Shown here in pieces: positions 22,428-31,413 of a stretch of DNA of 64,000 nucleotides. The stretch lies in NCBI GenBank assembly GCA_947626775.1, contig CANQTL010000016.1:1-64000 (forward strand), written 5' to 3'. Source of the DNA: an uncultured Lachnospiraceae bacterium. GTDB taxonomy: Bacteria > Bacillota > Clostridia > Lachnospirales > Lachnospiraceae. The notes beneath the pieces were generated by a model. It saw nothing but the letters and a program-made list of their open reading frames with translations. It was not told the DNA's origin and made no database searches. Position 1 is the first letter of the stretch; each line of letters starts with the position of its first letter. A program made the position numbers and the translations under genes.

Positions 22428-23853
22428 AGCGCCCGCGGCGCGGTGGAAAAGAGTTGTCAGGCACGGGGGTTTTCTGCTGCTCTGGGCGGCGGCGTTCGCT
22501 CTGGGCGTACATTTCCTCAATTATCTGTATGTGGAAAGCAGCGATACCGAGTGGGGAAGGATTCTGTGGCATCATTATTATACGAGAGAGCGGAATATCG
22601 ACTGTCTGTATCTGGGGAGTTCCCATGTATACTGCGACATCAATCCTTTTATGATGGATGAACTCAACGGGAAGAACAACTTCAATCTGGCCTCAGGCAG
22701 CCAGCAGTTGAACGGATCGTATTATCTGCTCAGGGAGGCGGACAGGCAGAATGCGCTGGAGCATGTCTACCTCGAAATGTATTATTATTTGTCTACGGGA
22801 ACGGTGGGAATCTATTCCGGAAATGTCCTGAATAATCAGCGCAATATGGATTACATGAGGCCGTCGCTCAACAAGCTGCAGTATATGCTTGCCGCGAGCG
22901 ATCCCAGACAGTACGCGGAGACGTTTTTTCCCTTTGTCAGATACAGGAGCAAGCAGTTCGACTACTGGTATGTCCGGGATATGGTCCGGCATAAAGAGAC
23001 GGAGGACTATCGAAATTATGTGATGAACCTTACGGATGAAAACGGCACTGTTTGTTATCCCGGGAAAGGTTATTATGACACAACACGGCGGCTTACGGAG
23101 AGAGCGCTGCGCTGGACGTCAAGCTGTTATCGGATGGAGGAAGAGCCGCTGACGGAGGACGCGGAGAAGTATCTGCGGAAGATCATAGAATACTGCCGCA
23201 AGAAACAGATCGGGATCACTCTGTTCAGTTCGCCGGTCTATGAGCTGCAGATCTTATCGACGGAACATTATGATCGTTACGCGGAACAGATAGAGCGGAT
23301 CGCATCGGAGTACGGCATAGAGTATTACGACTTTAATCTGTGCAGGGAAGAGTATCTGCCGATCCAGCAGACGGAAAATTTTATGGATACAGGGCACTTA
23401 AACGCCACGGGAGCGGCCCTCTATACGCCTGTGTTCTGGCGGATCGTGTCTCATACGGCGCAGGAAAACGAGGCGTATTTCTACCCGTCCTACGCCGAGA
23501 AACTGCGGGAGACGCCGCCTCAGATTTATGGCATTTATCTGACGGATGAGAAAGCCGCCGGTTCTATTGCCGGCGCTGCGGCGGCTGCAGAGTGCGCCGC
23601 GGCGGTTATGGGCAGTGCTGCCGATGACGGCGATGTGGAGGAAGCCGGCAGAGATTTTGGGGTGGCGGTGTACCGGGTGGCCTCGAACCGCCCACAGGAG
23701 CTGGAATACAGTATTAAGCTGCCGTCTCAGTACAGGGACTTTTCCGCGGATCCCTATTTTGCCGTTCCGAGGGATATGCACGGGACATGTACGGTCACGG
23801 CGCGTATCAGAGGGCAGGAAAGCGTATTGCAGACTCTGAAAATCGAGTACTGA
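22402..23853 (+). CDS. membrane-anchored SGNH/AlgJ-like acetyltransferase partner
   Basis: A protein of about 483 residues with one N-terminal membrane helix and an extracytoplasmic SGNH-like domain. L-Y-L-G-S-S-H (near residues 70-76) holds the candidate nucleophile serine, and M-D-T-G-H-L-N-A-T-G (near 328-337) the Asp/His pair. An extra C-terminal domain follows a low-complexity Ala-rich linker (about 380-400). The gene overlaps the end of the MBOAT gene. GTG 22402 is preferred because GGTGGAG lies 10 nt upstream; ATGs at 22381 and 22393 are in frame but poorly placed. As with AlgI/AlgJ it probably completes transfer of the acetyl group to the polymer. Confidence 0.82.
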   Translation: MSSFISSFRAPAARWKRVVRHGGFLLLWAAAFALGVHFLNYLYVESSDTEWGRILWHHYYTRERNIDCLYLGSSHVYCDINPFMMDELNGKNNFNLASGSQQLNGSYYLLREADRQNALEHVYLEMYYYLSTGTVGIYSGNVLNNQRNMDYMRPSLNKLQYMLAASDPRQYAETFFPFVRYRSKQFDYWYVRDMVRHKETEDYRNYVMNLTDENGTVCYPGKGYYDTTRRLTERALRWTSSCYRMEEEPLTEDAEKYLRKIIEYCRKKQIGITLFSSPVYELQILSTEHYDRYAEQIERIASEYGIEYYDFNLCREEYLPIQQTENFMDTGHLNATGAALYTPVFWRIVSHTAQENEAYFYPSYAEKLRETPPQIYGIYLTDEKAAGSIAGAAAAAECAAAVMGSAADDGDVEEAGRDFGVAVYRVASNRPQELEYSIKLPSQYRDFSADPYFAVPRDMHGTCTVTARIRGQESVLQTLKIEY

Positions 23854-23875
23854 GGCGGTGAAAGAGATTTCGGCA

Positions 23876-24458
23876 TTATACAAGCTTCTTTTTTTGTATC
23901 TGTTTTAAAAAATCTTTCTTTAAGGCGTGCTTTGTGTGCAAAATTTGCTGTTCGGATCTGCTCAGATTATTATGCTGTGTTTTGAGATGCAATAACTCCA
24001 ATGTGCATAGCATGTCTGCGACCTGAAAAAGTCGATAATCACTGGGTTGAACATGTCGAATATCACATTGTGTCAAATGGGTTGTAAAAATAGTATTTAA
24101 GATTCTGCTCAATTCATGCTGCCCGTTGTCATAATAGAGAACGACTTTTTCAAATCGCTGGAAATAGGATAGATGTCCGCTGATAAAATGCGAGATGTCA
24201 TTCTGTATTCTGTGCTCCAGATTGAGAACACCATGGCATTCTTTTTTCGGACTTACGAATGTCTGATACTGTATATTGCAGTTTAGCGTAAAGTAATACA
24301 GTTTGGTGAAAATGGCGCGGCGTTCGTTCGGTGTGAAATATTGATAAGGTGCTTCACGCCTGATCATGGAATACCATGCTGACGATATAATAAGGCGAAT
24401 GCGGTTGATAGCTGCCAAAATCTCCTGACTCATCAACAAAAATACTCAGTTTTGTCAT
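23876..24458 (-). pseudogene. DUF3800 protein gene broken by an internal frameshifting deletion
   Basis: From ATG 24458 (GGAG upstream) the frame reads M-T-K-L-S-I-F-V-D-E-S-G-D-F-G, the D-E-S-G-D start of DUF3800 proteins, to ...V-F-H-D-Q-A and a TGA at 24356-24354. The rest of the protein continues in another frame from M-I-R-R-E-A-P-Y-Q-Y-F-T-P-N-E-R-R to the C-terminal D-Y-R-L-F-Q-V-A-D-M-L-C-T-L-E typical of the family. Both frames read across the same CATGATCAGGCG bases, so the segment normally lying between H-D-Q and I-R-R-E is missing. A longer open frame of 187 codons exists but lacks the true N-terminus. Confidence 0.8.
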
Positions 24459-24479
24459 TTGCAACTCCAGAATAGAGAT

Positions 24480-24628
24480 GGCGGGGAGTCTCCCCGCCGA
24501 TTTGGTAGGACCTAGGTCTTGCGACCAGCCCTGATATAACGTGCGTCAACATACCACTCGCTGGTTCGGATTGGTATGACAGATTTACTCTGCATTATTA
24601 TTATATGATAGTTGTAGATAAAAGACAA
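24480..24628 (-). promoter_or_regulatory. promoter and structured leader of the DUF3800 gene
   Basis: Minus-strand TTGTCT (24628-24623), 17 nt and TATAAT (24605-24600) form a strong promoter. The roughly 135-nt leader holds a 27-codon ORF starting right at the predicted transcript start (24595-24512, M-Q-S-K-S-V-I-P-I-R to I-R-A-G-R-K-T) and a perfect 8-bp hairpin GGCGGGGA-GAC-TCCCCGCC (24498-24480) before the gene's ribosome binding site. The short ORF has no binding site of its own. Confidence 0.5.
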
Positions 24629-24735
24629 GCGAAATATTAAAAAAATCAAGAAACTAAAAGCTTGCAGTGAAATGCAAACTATGCGCGGCATGAATAAAAG
24701 TTTGCAATCTAATGCCTTCTTTTTCAAATCCACGG

Positions 24736-24785
24736 TTTACAAATCCCTTAAAATGTTATATGATGGTTATGGAAAACGATTTCCA
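24736..24785 (+). promoter_or_regulatory. promoter and LacI-type operator of the LacI gene
   Basis: TTTACA (24736-24741), 17 nt, TATGAT (24759-24764). Just downstream, over the transcript start, is the perfect dyad TGGAAAACGATTTCCA (24770-24785), with the central CG typical of LacI-family operators. Autorepression is the simplest reading. Confidence 0.75.
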
Positions 24786-24815
24786 AATAATTTTCCAAGG
24801 GCGGAAAAAGGACGC

Positions 24816-25805
24816 ATGGTATCGATTAAAGATGTCGCAAAGCGGGCGGGCGTGGCGATCTCCACCGTATCCAAGGTGCTGAACAACTATCCGAACGTGA
24901 GCGAGGAGACGAAGAGAAAAGTAAATCAGGCGGTGGCGGATTTGAATTTTGTGCCAAACTCCGTGGCGGCGGCGCTTTCGTCGAAGCAGTCCGGCAGGGT
25001 GGCGATGTTGCTCAACCTGAACAATGTGTCCCAGGCCATAGACGAGATCAACATGCAGTATATGTCGGGCATGATCGGGCGCGCAGTGGAGCTGAACCTG
25101 GACGTCATCACGGTCTTTTATTCCATGTTAAAGAATATGAGCTTGGACGAAGTGATCCGCTATCTGCAGTCCCAGAGCATCACAGGGCTGATCATCTTTG
25201 GCATGTCCCGGGAGGAGAAGGTGCTGCACCGTCTGATCGAGGCGCAGATCTTCAAAATTGTGGTGATCGATGTGCCGATTGTCAACGCCTGCACATCTTC
25301 CGTCTGGATCGATCAGGCGCAGGCGCAGTACGATGTGGCAAAGAAGACCATCATGGAAAATAACGGAAAAAGTATTCTCTATCTGGCGGGCCGGAAAAAC
25401 GGTTATGTGACACAGGAACGGCTCGAGGGAGTCCAAAGGCTGGCAGAGGAAATGAATCTGGAACTGCTCGTCCGCAACGGCGGGTTCTCTGAATTGCAGG
25501 CGAGGAATCTGACGTTCCGCTATGCGAAGAAGAAAGACGTCGTAGTGTGCGCTTCCGATCTGATGGCGATTGGGGCGATGCGGGCGCTGATGGAAATGGA
25601 TATTTTCCGGCCGGTGTGTGGATTCGACGGCATCACGCTGATGGGGTATGCCGGCAAACAGATGAACACCGTGAGACAGGATTTCAAGCGGATCGCCTCC
25701 GAGGCGGTGACGGAGCTGAAGCGGCTGATCGACGGCGGCGAGGGCAGACAGATCGTGCTCGGCTATCAGCTGATACGCATGAAATATCTGGACATCATCT
25801 GCTGA
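24816..25805 (+). CDS. LacI family transcriptional regulator
   Basis: A 329-residue LacI/GalR regulator. The HTH is at the very N-terminus (I-K-D-V-A-K-R-A-G-V-A-I-S-T-V-S-K-V-L-N), followed by the hinge helix and A-A-L-S-S-K-Q-S, then a periplasmic-binding-like effector domain. ATG 24816 is preferred over the open frame from 24672 because the HTH starts directly after it and AAAAAGGA lies upstream; earlier starts lie inside the promoter. A matching operator covers its own transcript start. Glycogen phosphorylase begins 31 nt downstream, so the regulator probably controls alpha-glucan use. The effector is unknown. Confidence 0.92.
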   Translation: MVSIKDVAKRAGVAISTVSKVLNNYPNVSEETKRKVNQAVADLNFVPNSVAAALSSKQSGRVAMLLNLNNVSQAIDEINMQYMSGMIGRAVELNLDVITVFYSMLKNMSLDEVIRYLQSQSITGLIIFGMSREEKVLHRLIEAQIFKIVVIDVPIVNACTSSVWIDQAQAQYDVAKKTIMENNGKSILYLAGRKNGYVTQERLEGVQRLAEEMNLELLVRNGGFSELQARNLTFRYAKKKDVVVCASDLMAIGAMRALMEMDIFRPVCGFDGITLMGYAGKQMNTVRQDFKRIASEAVTELKRLIDGGEGRQIVLGYQLIRMKYLDIIC

Positions 25806-25836
25806 TACATAAACATTTTAACAAGGAGGGTCAATC

Positions 25837-28146
25837 ATGGCACAGGCGAGTAATCTGAAAAGGGATGTGTTGGTACTGAATCTGGAGAAAGAGCTGGAGC
25901 AGCAGACGCAGAGCAGCTGCGGCAAGAGCATAGCGGACTGCAGCAACAGCGAGCTCTACTACAGTCTGCTGCAGCTGTCCAAAAAGCTGATGGCAGTTTC
26001 CGAGCCGATCGAGGGGGAGAAGAAGGTCTATTATATCTCCGCGGAATTTTTGATCGGTAAACTTTTGTCCAACAATCTGATCAATCTGGGAATCTATGAC
26101 AAGCTGGAGGAGATTCTGGCAAAGAACGGCAGGAAGCTGAGCGAGATCGAGGAGATCGAACCGGAACCTTCTTTAGGAAACGGCGGCCTGGGACGTCTGG
26201 CGGCGTGTTTCCTGGATTCCATCGCTACACTTGGGCTTCCCGGGGAGGGAATCGGCCTGAATTATCACTTCGGCCTGTTTAAACAGGTGTTCAAGGACAG
26301 ATTGCAGACGGCGGAGAAGAACGACTGGATCGAAGCGCAGTCCTGGCTCAACAGGACCGACACGACCTTCGAGGTTTGCTTCGGGGATAAAAAGGTGACG
26401 TCACGGCTCTATGACATTGACGTCATTGGGTATGACAACGGCGTCAACAAACTGCGCCTTTTTGATCTGGAGACGGTGGACGAGAGCATTGTCAAGAAGG
26501 GGATCGACTTCGATAAAGAGGATATTGAGAAGAACCTGACGCTGTTTCTGTATCCCGACGACTCCGACGAGGCCGGTAATCTGCTTCGCATTTATCAGCA
26601 GTATTTTATGGTGAGCAACGCGGCCCAGCTGATCTTGCAGGAGATGAAGGAGAAGAAATATGATCTGCGCAGGATGTACGACCATGCGGTGATCCAGATC
26701 AACGACACGCATCCGACGATGGTGATCCCGGAGTTAATCCGGATTCTTGTGGATGACAAGGCTTTCACCATGGACGAAGCGATCGAGGTGGTCAGCAAAA
26801 CCTGTGCCTACACAAACCACACGATCCTGGCGGAGGCGCTGGAAAAGTGGCCGCTTAAATATCTGGAGAAGGTCGTGCCTCAGCTTGTGCCGATCATCAG
26901 GGAACTGGACAAGAGAGTGGCGAAGAAGTACAAGGATCCCAAAGTGCAGATCATCGATAAGGACAAGAGGGTGCACATGGCGCACATCGACATCCACTAC
27001 GGCTTCTCGGTGAACGGCGTGGCGGCGATCCACACGGAGATCCTGAAGAATACCGAGCTGAACGCTTTTTATAAGATTTATCCCGAGAAGTTCAACAACA
27101 AGACCAACGGCATCACGTTCCGCAGATGGCTTCTGTCCTGCAACCGCGAACTGGCGGCGTTCCTGTCCCAGACTATCGGGGAGGGATACAAGAAGGATGC
27201 GGATAAGCTGGAGAAGCTCCTGGATTATATCGACGACGACGCGGTGCTTGGCAGGCTGGCCGAGATCAAGATGAACCGTAAGAAGGAACTGGCGGCTTAC
27301 GTGAAAGAAGCGGAAGGCGTCACACTGAATCCCGATTCCATCTTCGATCTGCAGAGCAAGCGGCTGCACGAGTACAAGAGGCAGCAGATGAACGCGCTCT
27401 ACATCATTCACAAGTACCTGGAGATCAAGGCGGGAAAGAAACCGGCAAGGCCGTTGACCTTTATCTTCGGCGCGAAGGCGGCGCCTGCCTATGTGATCGC
27501 GCAGGACATCATTCATCTGCTCTTGGTGCTGCAGGAGATCGTCAACAGCGATCCTGACGTGAGCCCCTACATGACGGTGCTCATGGTGGAAAATTACAAC
27601 GTGGCCTACGCGGAGAAGATGATTCCCGCCTGCGACATCTCCGAGCAGATTTCCCTTGCATCAAAGGAGGCGTCCGGCACGGGCAACATGAAGTATATGC
27701 TCAACGGCGCGGTGACGCTGGGGACGAGCGACGGCGCGAACGTGGAAATCCACGAGCTGGTGGGCGACGACAATATCTATATCTTCGGTGAGAAGTCCGA
27801 GCAGGTGATCGAGCACTACGCGAAGGCGGACTATGTCTCCAAAGATTATTATAAGAAGAGTCCCGTCATCAAGGAGGCCGTGGACTTCATCGTCGGCAAG
27901 CAGGCATTGAAAGTCGGGCATAAAGAAAACTTAAAGAGGCTGCACGACGAGCTGCTGAACAAAGACTGGTTCATGACGCTGTTAGACCTGGAGGACTACA
28001 TCGAGACCAAGGACAGAATGATCGCGGATTATGAGGATCAGAAGAAGTGGAGAAAGATGATGCTCGTCAATATCGCGAAGGCCGGGTTCTTCTCCTCCGA
28101 CAGAACCATTGCAGAGTATAACAGAGATATCTGGAAGCTGAGATAA
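25837..28146 (+). CDS. glgP: glycogen/alpha-glucan phosphorylase
   Basis: A 769-residue GT35 phosphorylase; it splits alpha-1,4-glucan with phosphate to give glucose 1-phosphate. The N-terminal half has [11 protein letters not shown] and [14 protein letters not shown]. The PLP-binding lysine is K619 in S-G-T-G-N-M-K, followed by [10 protein letters not shown]. It is somewhat shorter than the E. coli enzymes (about 800-815) but complete. ACAAGGAGGG lies before ATG 25837. It probably shares a transcript with the LacI gene just upstream and ends at a hairpin near 28242-28265. Confidence 0.95.
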   Translation: MAQASNLKRDVLVLNLEKELEQQTQSSCGKSIADCSNSELYYSLLQLSKKLMAVSEPIEGEKKVYYISAEFLIGKLLSNNLINLGIYDKLEEILAKNGRKLSEIEEIEPEPSLGNGGLGRLAACFLDSIATLGLPGEGIGLNYHFGLFKQVFKDRLQTAEKNDWIEAQSWLNRTDTTFEVCFGDKKVTSRLYDIDVIGYDNGVNKLRLFDLETVDESIVKKGIDFDKEDIEKNLTLFLYPDDSDEAGNLLRIYQQYFMVSNAAQLILQEMKEKKYDLRRMYDHAVIQINDTHPTMVIPELIRILVDDKAFTMDEAIEVVSKTCAYTNHTILAEALEKWPLKYLEKVVPQLVPIIRELDKRVAKKYKDPKVQIIDKDKRVHMAHIDIHYGFSVNGVAAIHTEILKNTELNAFYKIYPEKFNNKTNGITFRRWLLSCNRELAAFLSQTIGEGYKKDADKLEKLLDYIDDDAVLGRLAEIKMNRKKELAAYVKEAEGVTLNPDSIFDLQSKRLHEYKRQQMNALYIIHKYLEIKAGKKPARPLTFIFGAKAAPAYVIAQDIIHLLLVLQEIVNSDPDVSPYMTVLMVENYNVAYAEKMIPACDISEQISLASKEASGTGNMKYMLNGAVTLGTSDGANVEIHELVGDDNIYIFGEKSEQVIEHYAKADYVSKDYYKKSPVIKEAVDFIVGKQALKVGHKENLKRLHDELLNKDWFMTLLDLEDYIETKDRMIADYEDQKKWRKMMLVNIAKAGFFSSDRTIAEYNRDIWKLR

Positions 28147-28240
28147 GAAGCCGTGTAGTCGAGGTCAAAGAAAAAGTTGTGAAAGATCAGTTCTACATAG
28201 ACGATTCGCTGGCTGTTTGAGTCGGCGGGCGCATAAACCG

Positions 28241-28285
28241 GGCCGTTTGCGTTTACGCAGGCGGCCAGTGGTTTTGTAAGAACCA
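28241..28285 (+). terminator. probable terminator after glgP
   Basis: GCCGTTTGCG (28242-28251), loop TTTA and CGCAGGCGGC (28256-28265) form 10 bp with two G-T pairs. The following sequence is only moderately T-rich (GGTTTTG), so efficiency is uncertain. The rest of the 326-nt gap holds the met promoter. Confidence 0.5.
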
Positions 28286-28317
28286 AAGCTCAGAGATATT
28301 TTTTTGTAAATTAATAG

Positions 28318-28346
28318 TTGACAGGTAACGGATTCGGGTGTATGAT
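28318..28346 (+). promoter_or_regulatory. metNIQ promoter with downstream dyad
   Basis: Consensus TTGACA (28318-28323), 17 nt, TATGAT (28341-28346). Shortly after it, AAACCTA...TAGG and a later AGGTTT (28356-28391) form dyads that may be a repressor site or leader structure. No S-box (SAM-I) consensus was seen. Confidence 0.7.
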
Positions 28347-28472
28347 CATAACCATATTAAACCTAGCGGATAAATAGGAAAACAGGTTTGCAGCTTGACA
28401 AATCCCGCTGTTCATACTACAGTAGTCAAGGGTCAGAGAAACGATGTGTACAATAAGAAAGGATAGAGCAAG

Positions 28473-29543
28473 ATGGCGGGAATCATAGAAGTTCACGGTC
28501 TGAGCAAGACCTTTGTGACGAAGGACGCCGACGTGGAGGCGCTGCAGGGAATCGATCTGTCGATTCAGGCGGGCGATATCTACGGCATCATCGGGATGTC
28601 GGGCGCGGGTAAGAGCACGCTGGTGCGCTGCCTGAATTTTCTGGAGCGGCCCACGGCGGGCACGGTGGAGATCGAGGGCAGGGACTTAAACGGCATGTCG
28701 GAGAAAGAGCTGCGCGCCAGACGCGCCGAGATCGCCATGATCTTCCAGCATTTTAATCTGCTGATGCAGAAGAATGTGATCGACAACATCTGTTTTCCGC
28801 TCCTGTACGGCGGCGTCGGGAAGAAGGACGGCGGCACAAGGGGCGCGATGACGAAGAAAGAGGCGAGGAAGCGCGCGGAAGAACTTTTGGAGATCGTCGG
28901 CATGGCGGAGAAGGCAAAAGCCTATCCTTCCCAGCTGTCCGGCGGACAGAAACAGCGCGTGGCGATCGCCAGAGCGCTGGCGGCGAATCCGAAGATCCTG
29001 CTGTGCGACGAGGCGACGAGCGCGCTGGATCCGCAGACGACGCAGTCCATCTTACAGCTCCTGAAACAGATCAACAGAGAGTACGGAATCACTATCGTGA
29101 TCATCACCCACGAGATGGCCGTAGTCAGAGAGATCTGTTCCCATGTGGCGATCATCGGAGAAGGCCGTCTGGTGGAGCAGGGCAGGGTGACGGATATCTT
29201 CGAGCACCCCAGGACGAAAGAGGCGAAAGAGCTGATCGTCAGGGGACAGAGCGGGGAGAGCCGTACGCTGGAGGACCGGCAGATGGATCTGATGAAAGGC
29301 AAATGCTGCATCCGCATCGTCTTTTCCGTGAACTCTTCCTTCGAGCCGGTCATCGCCAATATGGTGCTGCGGTTCGGACAGCCGATCAACATCCTCAGGG
29401 CGGACACCAAGAATGTGGAGGGGATCGCCAGAGGAGAGATGATCCTGAGCCTGCCGGACGACGTGAAGCTGCAGGAAGAGATGAAGGCATACCTGATCGA
29501 GAGAGGGCTTGCCGTGGAGGAGGTGGACGGCTATGTGGTTTAA
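28473..29543 (+). CDS. metN: methionine ABC importer, ATP-binding subunit
   Basis: A 356-residue ATPase. Walker A G-M-S-G-A-G-K-S-T (about 40-48), Q-loop I-F-Q-H-F-N-L-L, signature L-S-G-G-Q-K-Q-R and Walker B I-L-L-C-D-E-A-T. The C-terminal 75 residues form the NIL domain, which binds methionine and regulates MetN. There is a small insertion after the Q-loop (G-G-V-G-K-K-D-G-G-T-R-G). AGAAAGGATAGAGCAAG precedes the ATG. It overlaps metI and is followed by metQ, the full MetNIQ set for D/L-methionine uptake. Confidence 0.95.
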   Translation: MAGIIEVHGLSKTFVTKDADVEALQGIDLSIQAGDIYGIIGMSGAGKSTLVRCLNFLERPTAGTVEIEGRDLNGMSEKELRARRAEIAMIFQHFNLLMQKNVIDNICFPLLYGGVGKKDGGTRGAMTKKEARKRAEELLEIVGMAEKAKAYPSQLSGGQKQRVAIARALAANPKILLCDEATSALDPQTTQSILQLLKQINREYGITIVIITHEMAVVREICSHVAIIGEGRLVEQGRVTDIFEHPRTKEAKELIVRGQSGESRTLEDRQMDLMKGKCCIRIVFSVNSSFEPVIANMVLRFGQPINILRADTKNVEGIARGEMILSLPDDVKLQEEMKAYLIERGLAVEEVDGYVV

Positions 29544-30210
29544 GGAATGGTTCGCGTCGGGCACGGCGCAGATGATGTGGGAAGGCACGCTGGACACCTT
29601 GTTTATGACATTGTTGTCAACTGTATTCGGCTATCTGCTCGGGCTGCCGATGGGAATTGCGCTCGCCGTGACCGACAGGGACGGCATCCGGCCCAACGCG
29701 GCGGTTTACAAGGTGCTGGACGTGATTGCCAATATTGTCAGGAGCATTCCGTTCCTGATTCTGTTGATCCTGCTGATGCCGCTGACGAGGCTGCTCGTGG
29801 GCAAAAGTTACGGCACCGCGGCGACGGTCGTGCCGCTCACCGTGGCGGCGGCTCCTTTTATCGGGCGTATGATCGAATCGTCCCTGAAAGAAGTGGATCA
29901 CGGCGTCGTAGAGGCGGCCCAGAGCATGGGTGTGAGCACCATGAATATCATTGTGAGAGTGCTGCTCGTGGAAGCGAGAACATCCATTCTGGTGGGCGTG
30001 ACCATCGCCCTCGGCACGATTCTCGGCTACTCCGCGATGGCGGGTATCGTGGGCGGCGGCGGTCTTGGGGACATCGCGATGCGCTACGGCTACTACCGAT
30101 ATGAGTCGGATATCATGCTGGCGGCGGTGATTCTGCTGGTGGTGCTGGTGCAGATTTTCCAGACGATCGGTATGAAGATGTCGGCGAAGCTGGACAGGAG
30201 AAAGCGTTAG
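29533..30210 (+). CDS. metI: methionine ABC importer, permease subunit
   Basis: A 225-residue permease with five membrane helices and the EAA loop E-A-A-Q-S-M-G-V-S-T. ATG 29533 overlaps the metN stop by 11 nt and follows GGAGGAGG, supporting translational coupling. The C-terminus G-G-G-G-L-G-D-I-A-M-R-Y-G-Y is typical of MetI. Confidence 0.95.
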   Translation: MWFKEWFASGTAQMMWEGTLDTLFMTLLSTVFGYLLGLPMGIALAVTDRDGIRPNAAVYKVLDVIANIVRSIPFLILLILLMPLTRLLVGKSYGTAATVVPLTVAAAPFIGRMIESSLKEVDHGVVEAAQSMGVSTMNIIVRVLLVEARTSILVGVTIALGTILGYSAMAGIVGGGGLGDIAMRYGYYRYESDIMLAAVILLVVLVQIFQTIGMKMSAKLDRRKR

Positions 30211-30233
30211 CCGGCGGATCATCTTGATATAGG

Positions 30234-30259
30234 AAGCACGGCAGGATGGTGCTTTTTAT
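30234..30259 (+). terminator. weak attenuator between metI and metQ
   Basis: AAGCAC (30234-30239) and GTGCTT (30249-30254), followed by TTTTT. Only 6 bp, so partial termination is possible. A second small hairpin GGCGC-ATAA-GCGCC lies just before metQ. Confidence 0.45.
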
Positions 30260-30296
30260 ATAAAAGGGCGCATAAGCGCCAAAGGAGGAGAAGATT

Positions 30297-31241
30297 ATGA
30301 AGAAAAAATTTATCGCAGGCATTTTGACGGCGGCGCTGGCAGTCGGCGCGCTGACGGGCTGCGGCGGCAGCGGGGAGAGCGCGGCTGAGACGACCGCTCC
30401 CGCCCAGGAGGAGACGACTGCGGAGGCTGAAACGGAGGCGGAAGCCGAGCCGGAGGCAGAGGCGGAAACTGCAGAAGCTGAGACGGAAGAGACCGCGGAG
30501 GTCGAGTCCAAGGGTACGATCACGGTGGCAGCGTCGCCCACGCCCCACGCGGAGATCTTAGAGCAGGCGAAGCCGATTCTGGCAGAGCAGGGCTGGGATC
30601 TGGAAGTGACGGAGTTCGAGGACTACGTGCAGCCGAATATGGTGGTGGAGAGCGGCGAGTTTGACGCCAACTATTTCCAGCACATTCCCTATCTGGATTC
30701 CTTCAACGAGGAGCAAGGCACGCATCTGGTGAATGCGGGCGGCATCCACTATGAGCCTTTCGGCATCTATCCGGGCACGAAGAGCGACCTGAGCACGCTG
30801 GAGAGCGGCGACGTGATCGCGGTTCCCAACGATACGACCAACGAGGCGAGAGCGCTTCTTCTGCTGCAGGACAATGGTATTCTGACACTGAAGGACGGCG
30901 TCGGTCTGGAGGCGACGGTGCGCGATATCGTGGACAACCCGTATGAGGTGGAGATCCAGGAGCTGGAGGCGGCGCAGGTGCCCCGTGTCAAGGACGAGGT
31001 GGCGTTCGCAGTTATGAACGGCAACTACGCGATGGAGGCGGGCTTCTCCGTGAGCAAGGATGCGGTGGCCTATGAGCAGTCTGATTCCGAGGCGGCACAG
31101 ACCTATGTGAACGTGATTGCCGTCAAAGAAGGCAACGAGAACAACGAGGGCATCAAGGCGCTGGTGGATGTGCTCAAGTCCGACGAGATCAAGGACTACA
31201 TCAACAGCACTTACGACGGCGGCGTGATTCCTTTTGAGTAA
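30297..31241 (+). CDS. metQ: methionine-binding lipoprotein
   Basis: A 314-residue NlpA/MetQ lipoprotein with lipobox L-T-G-C (C near residue 22). A long Glu/Ala/Thr-rich linker (about 28-70), lengthened compared with most MetQ proteins, lies before the binding domain, which starts T-I-T-V-A-A-S-P-T-P-H-A-E-I-L. Y-F-Q-H-I-P-Y-L and F-G-I-Y-P-G are conserved in the family. GGAGGAG precedes the ATG. Captures methionine outside the membrane for MetNI. Confidence 0.95.
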   Translation: MKKKFIAGILTAALAVGALTGCGGSGESAAETTAPAQEETTAEAETEAEAEPEAEAETAEAETEETAEVESKGTITVAASPTPHAEILEQAKPILAEQGWDLEVTEFEDYVQPNMVVESGEFDANYFQHIPYLDSFNEEQGTHLVNAGGIHYEPFGIYPGTKSDLSTLESGDVIAVPNDTTNEARALLLLQDNGILTLKDGVGLEATVRDIVDNPYEVEIQELEAAQVPRVKDEVAFAVMNGNYAMEAGFSVSKDAVAYEQSDSEAAQTYVNVIAVKEGNENNEGIKALVDVLKSDEIKDYINSTYDGGVIPFE

Positions 31242-31298
31242 GCGCAGGCTGTTGTGACCGCGATGAGAGCGGAAATACGATTAACGGCACGGGAAAAG

Positions 31299-31335
31299 AG
31301 CATTTGAACCGGAAACGGTTCAGGTGCTTTTTTTA
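31299..31335 (+). terminator. terminator of metNIQ
   Basis: AGCATTTGAACCG (31299-31311), loop GAAA, CGGTTCAGGTGCT (31316-31328), then a T-run. Strong 13-bp stem with two G-T pairs. Confidence 0.9.
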
Positions 31336-31413
31336 TGTTTGAAAATATGGCATAATAATATAAAAAGCAGATTTACAGGCTGCGGTATCGGGCAGCGGAG
31401 GAAAGGCATACGC

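Noticed and set aside
24512..24733. A 73-residue minus-strand frame upstream of the DUF3800 gene
   Set aside because: Its first two thirds lie upstream of the promoter at 24628-24600; at most the last 27 codons are transcribed as a leader ORF.
28340..28472. SAM (S-box) riboswitch before metNIQ
   Set aside because: The conserved S-box start and helix pattern were not found; only short dyads are present.
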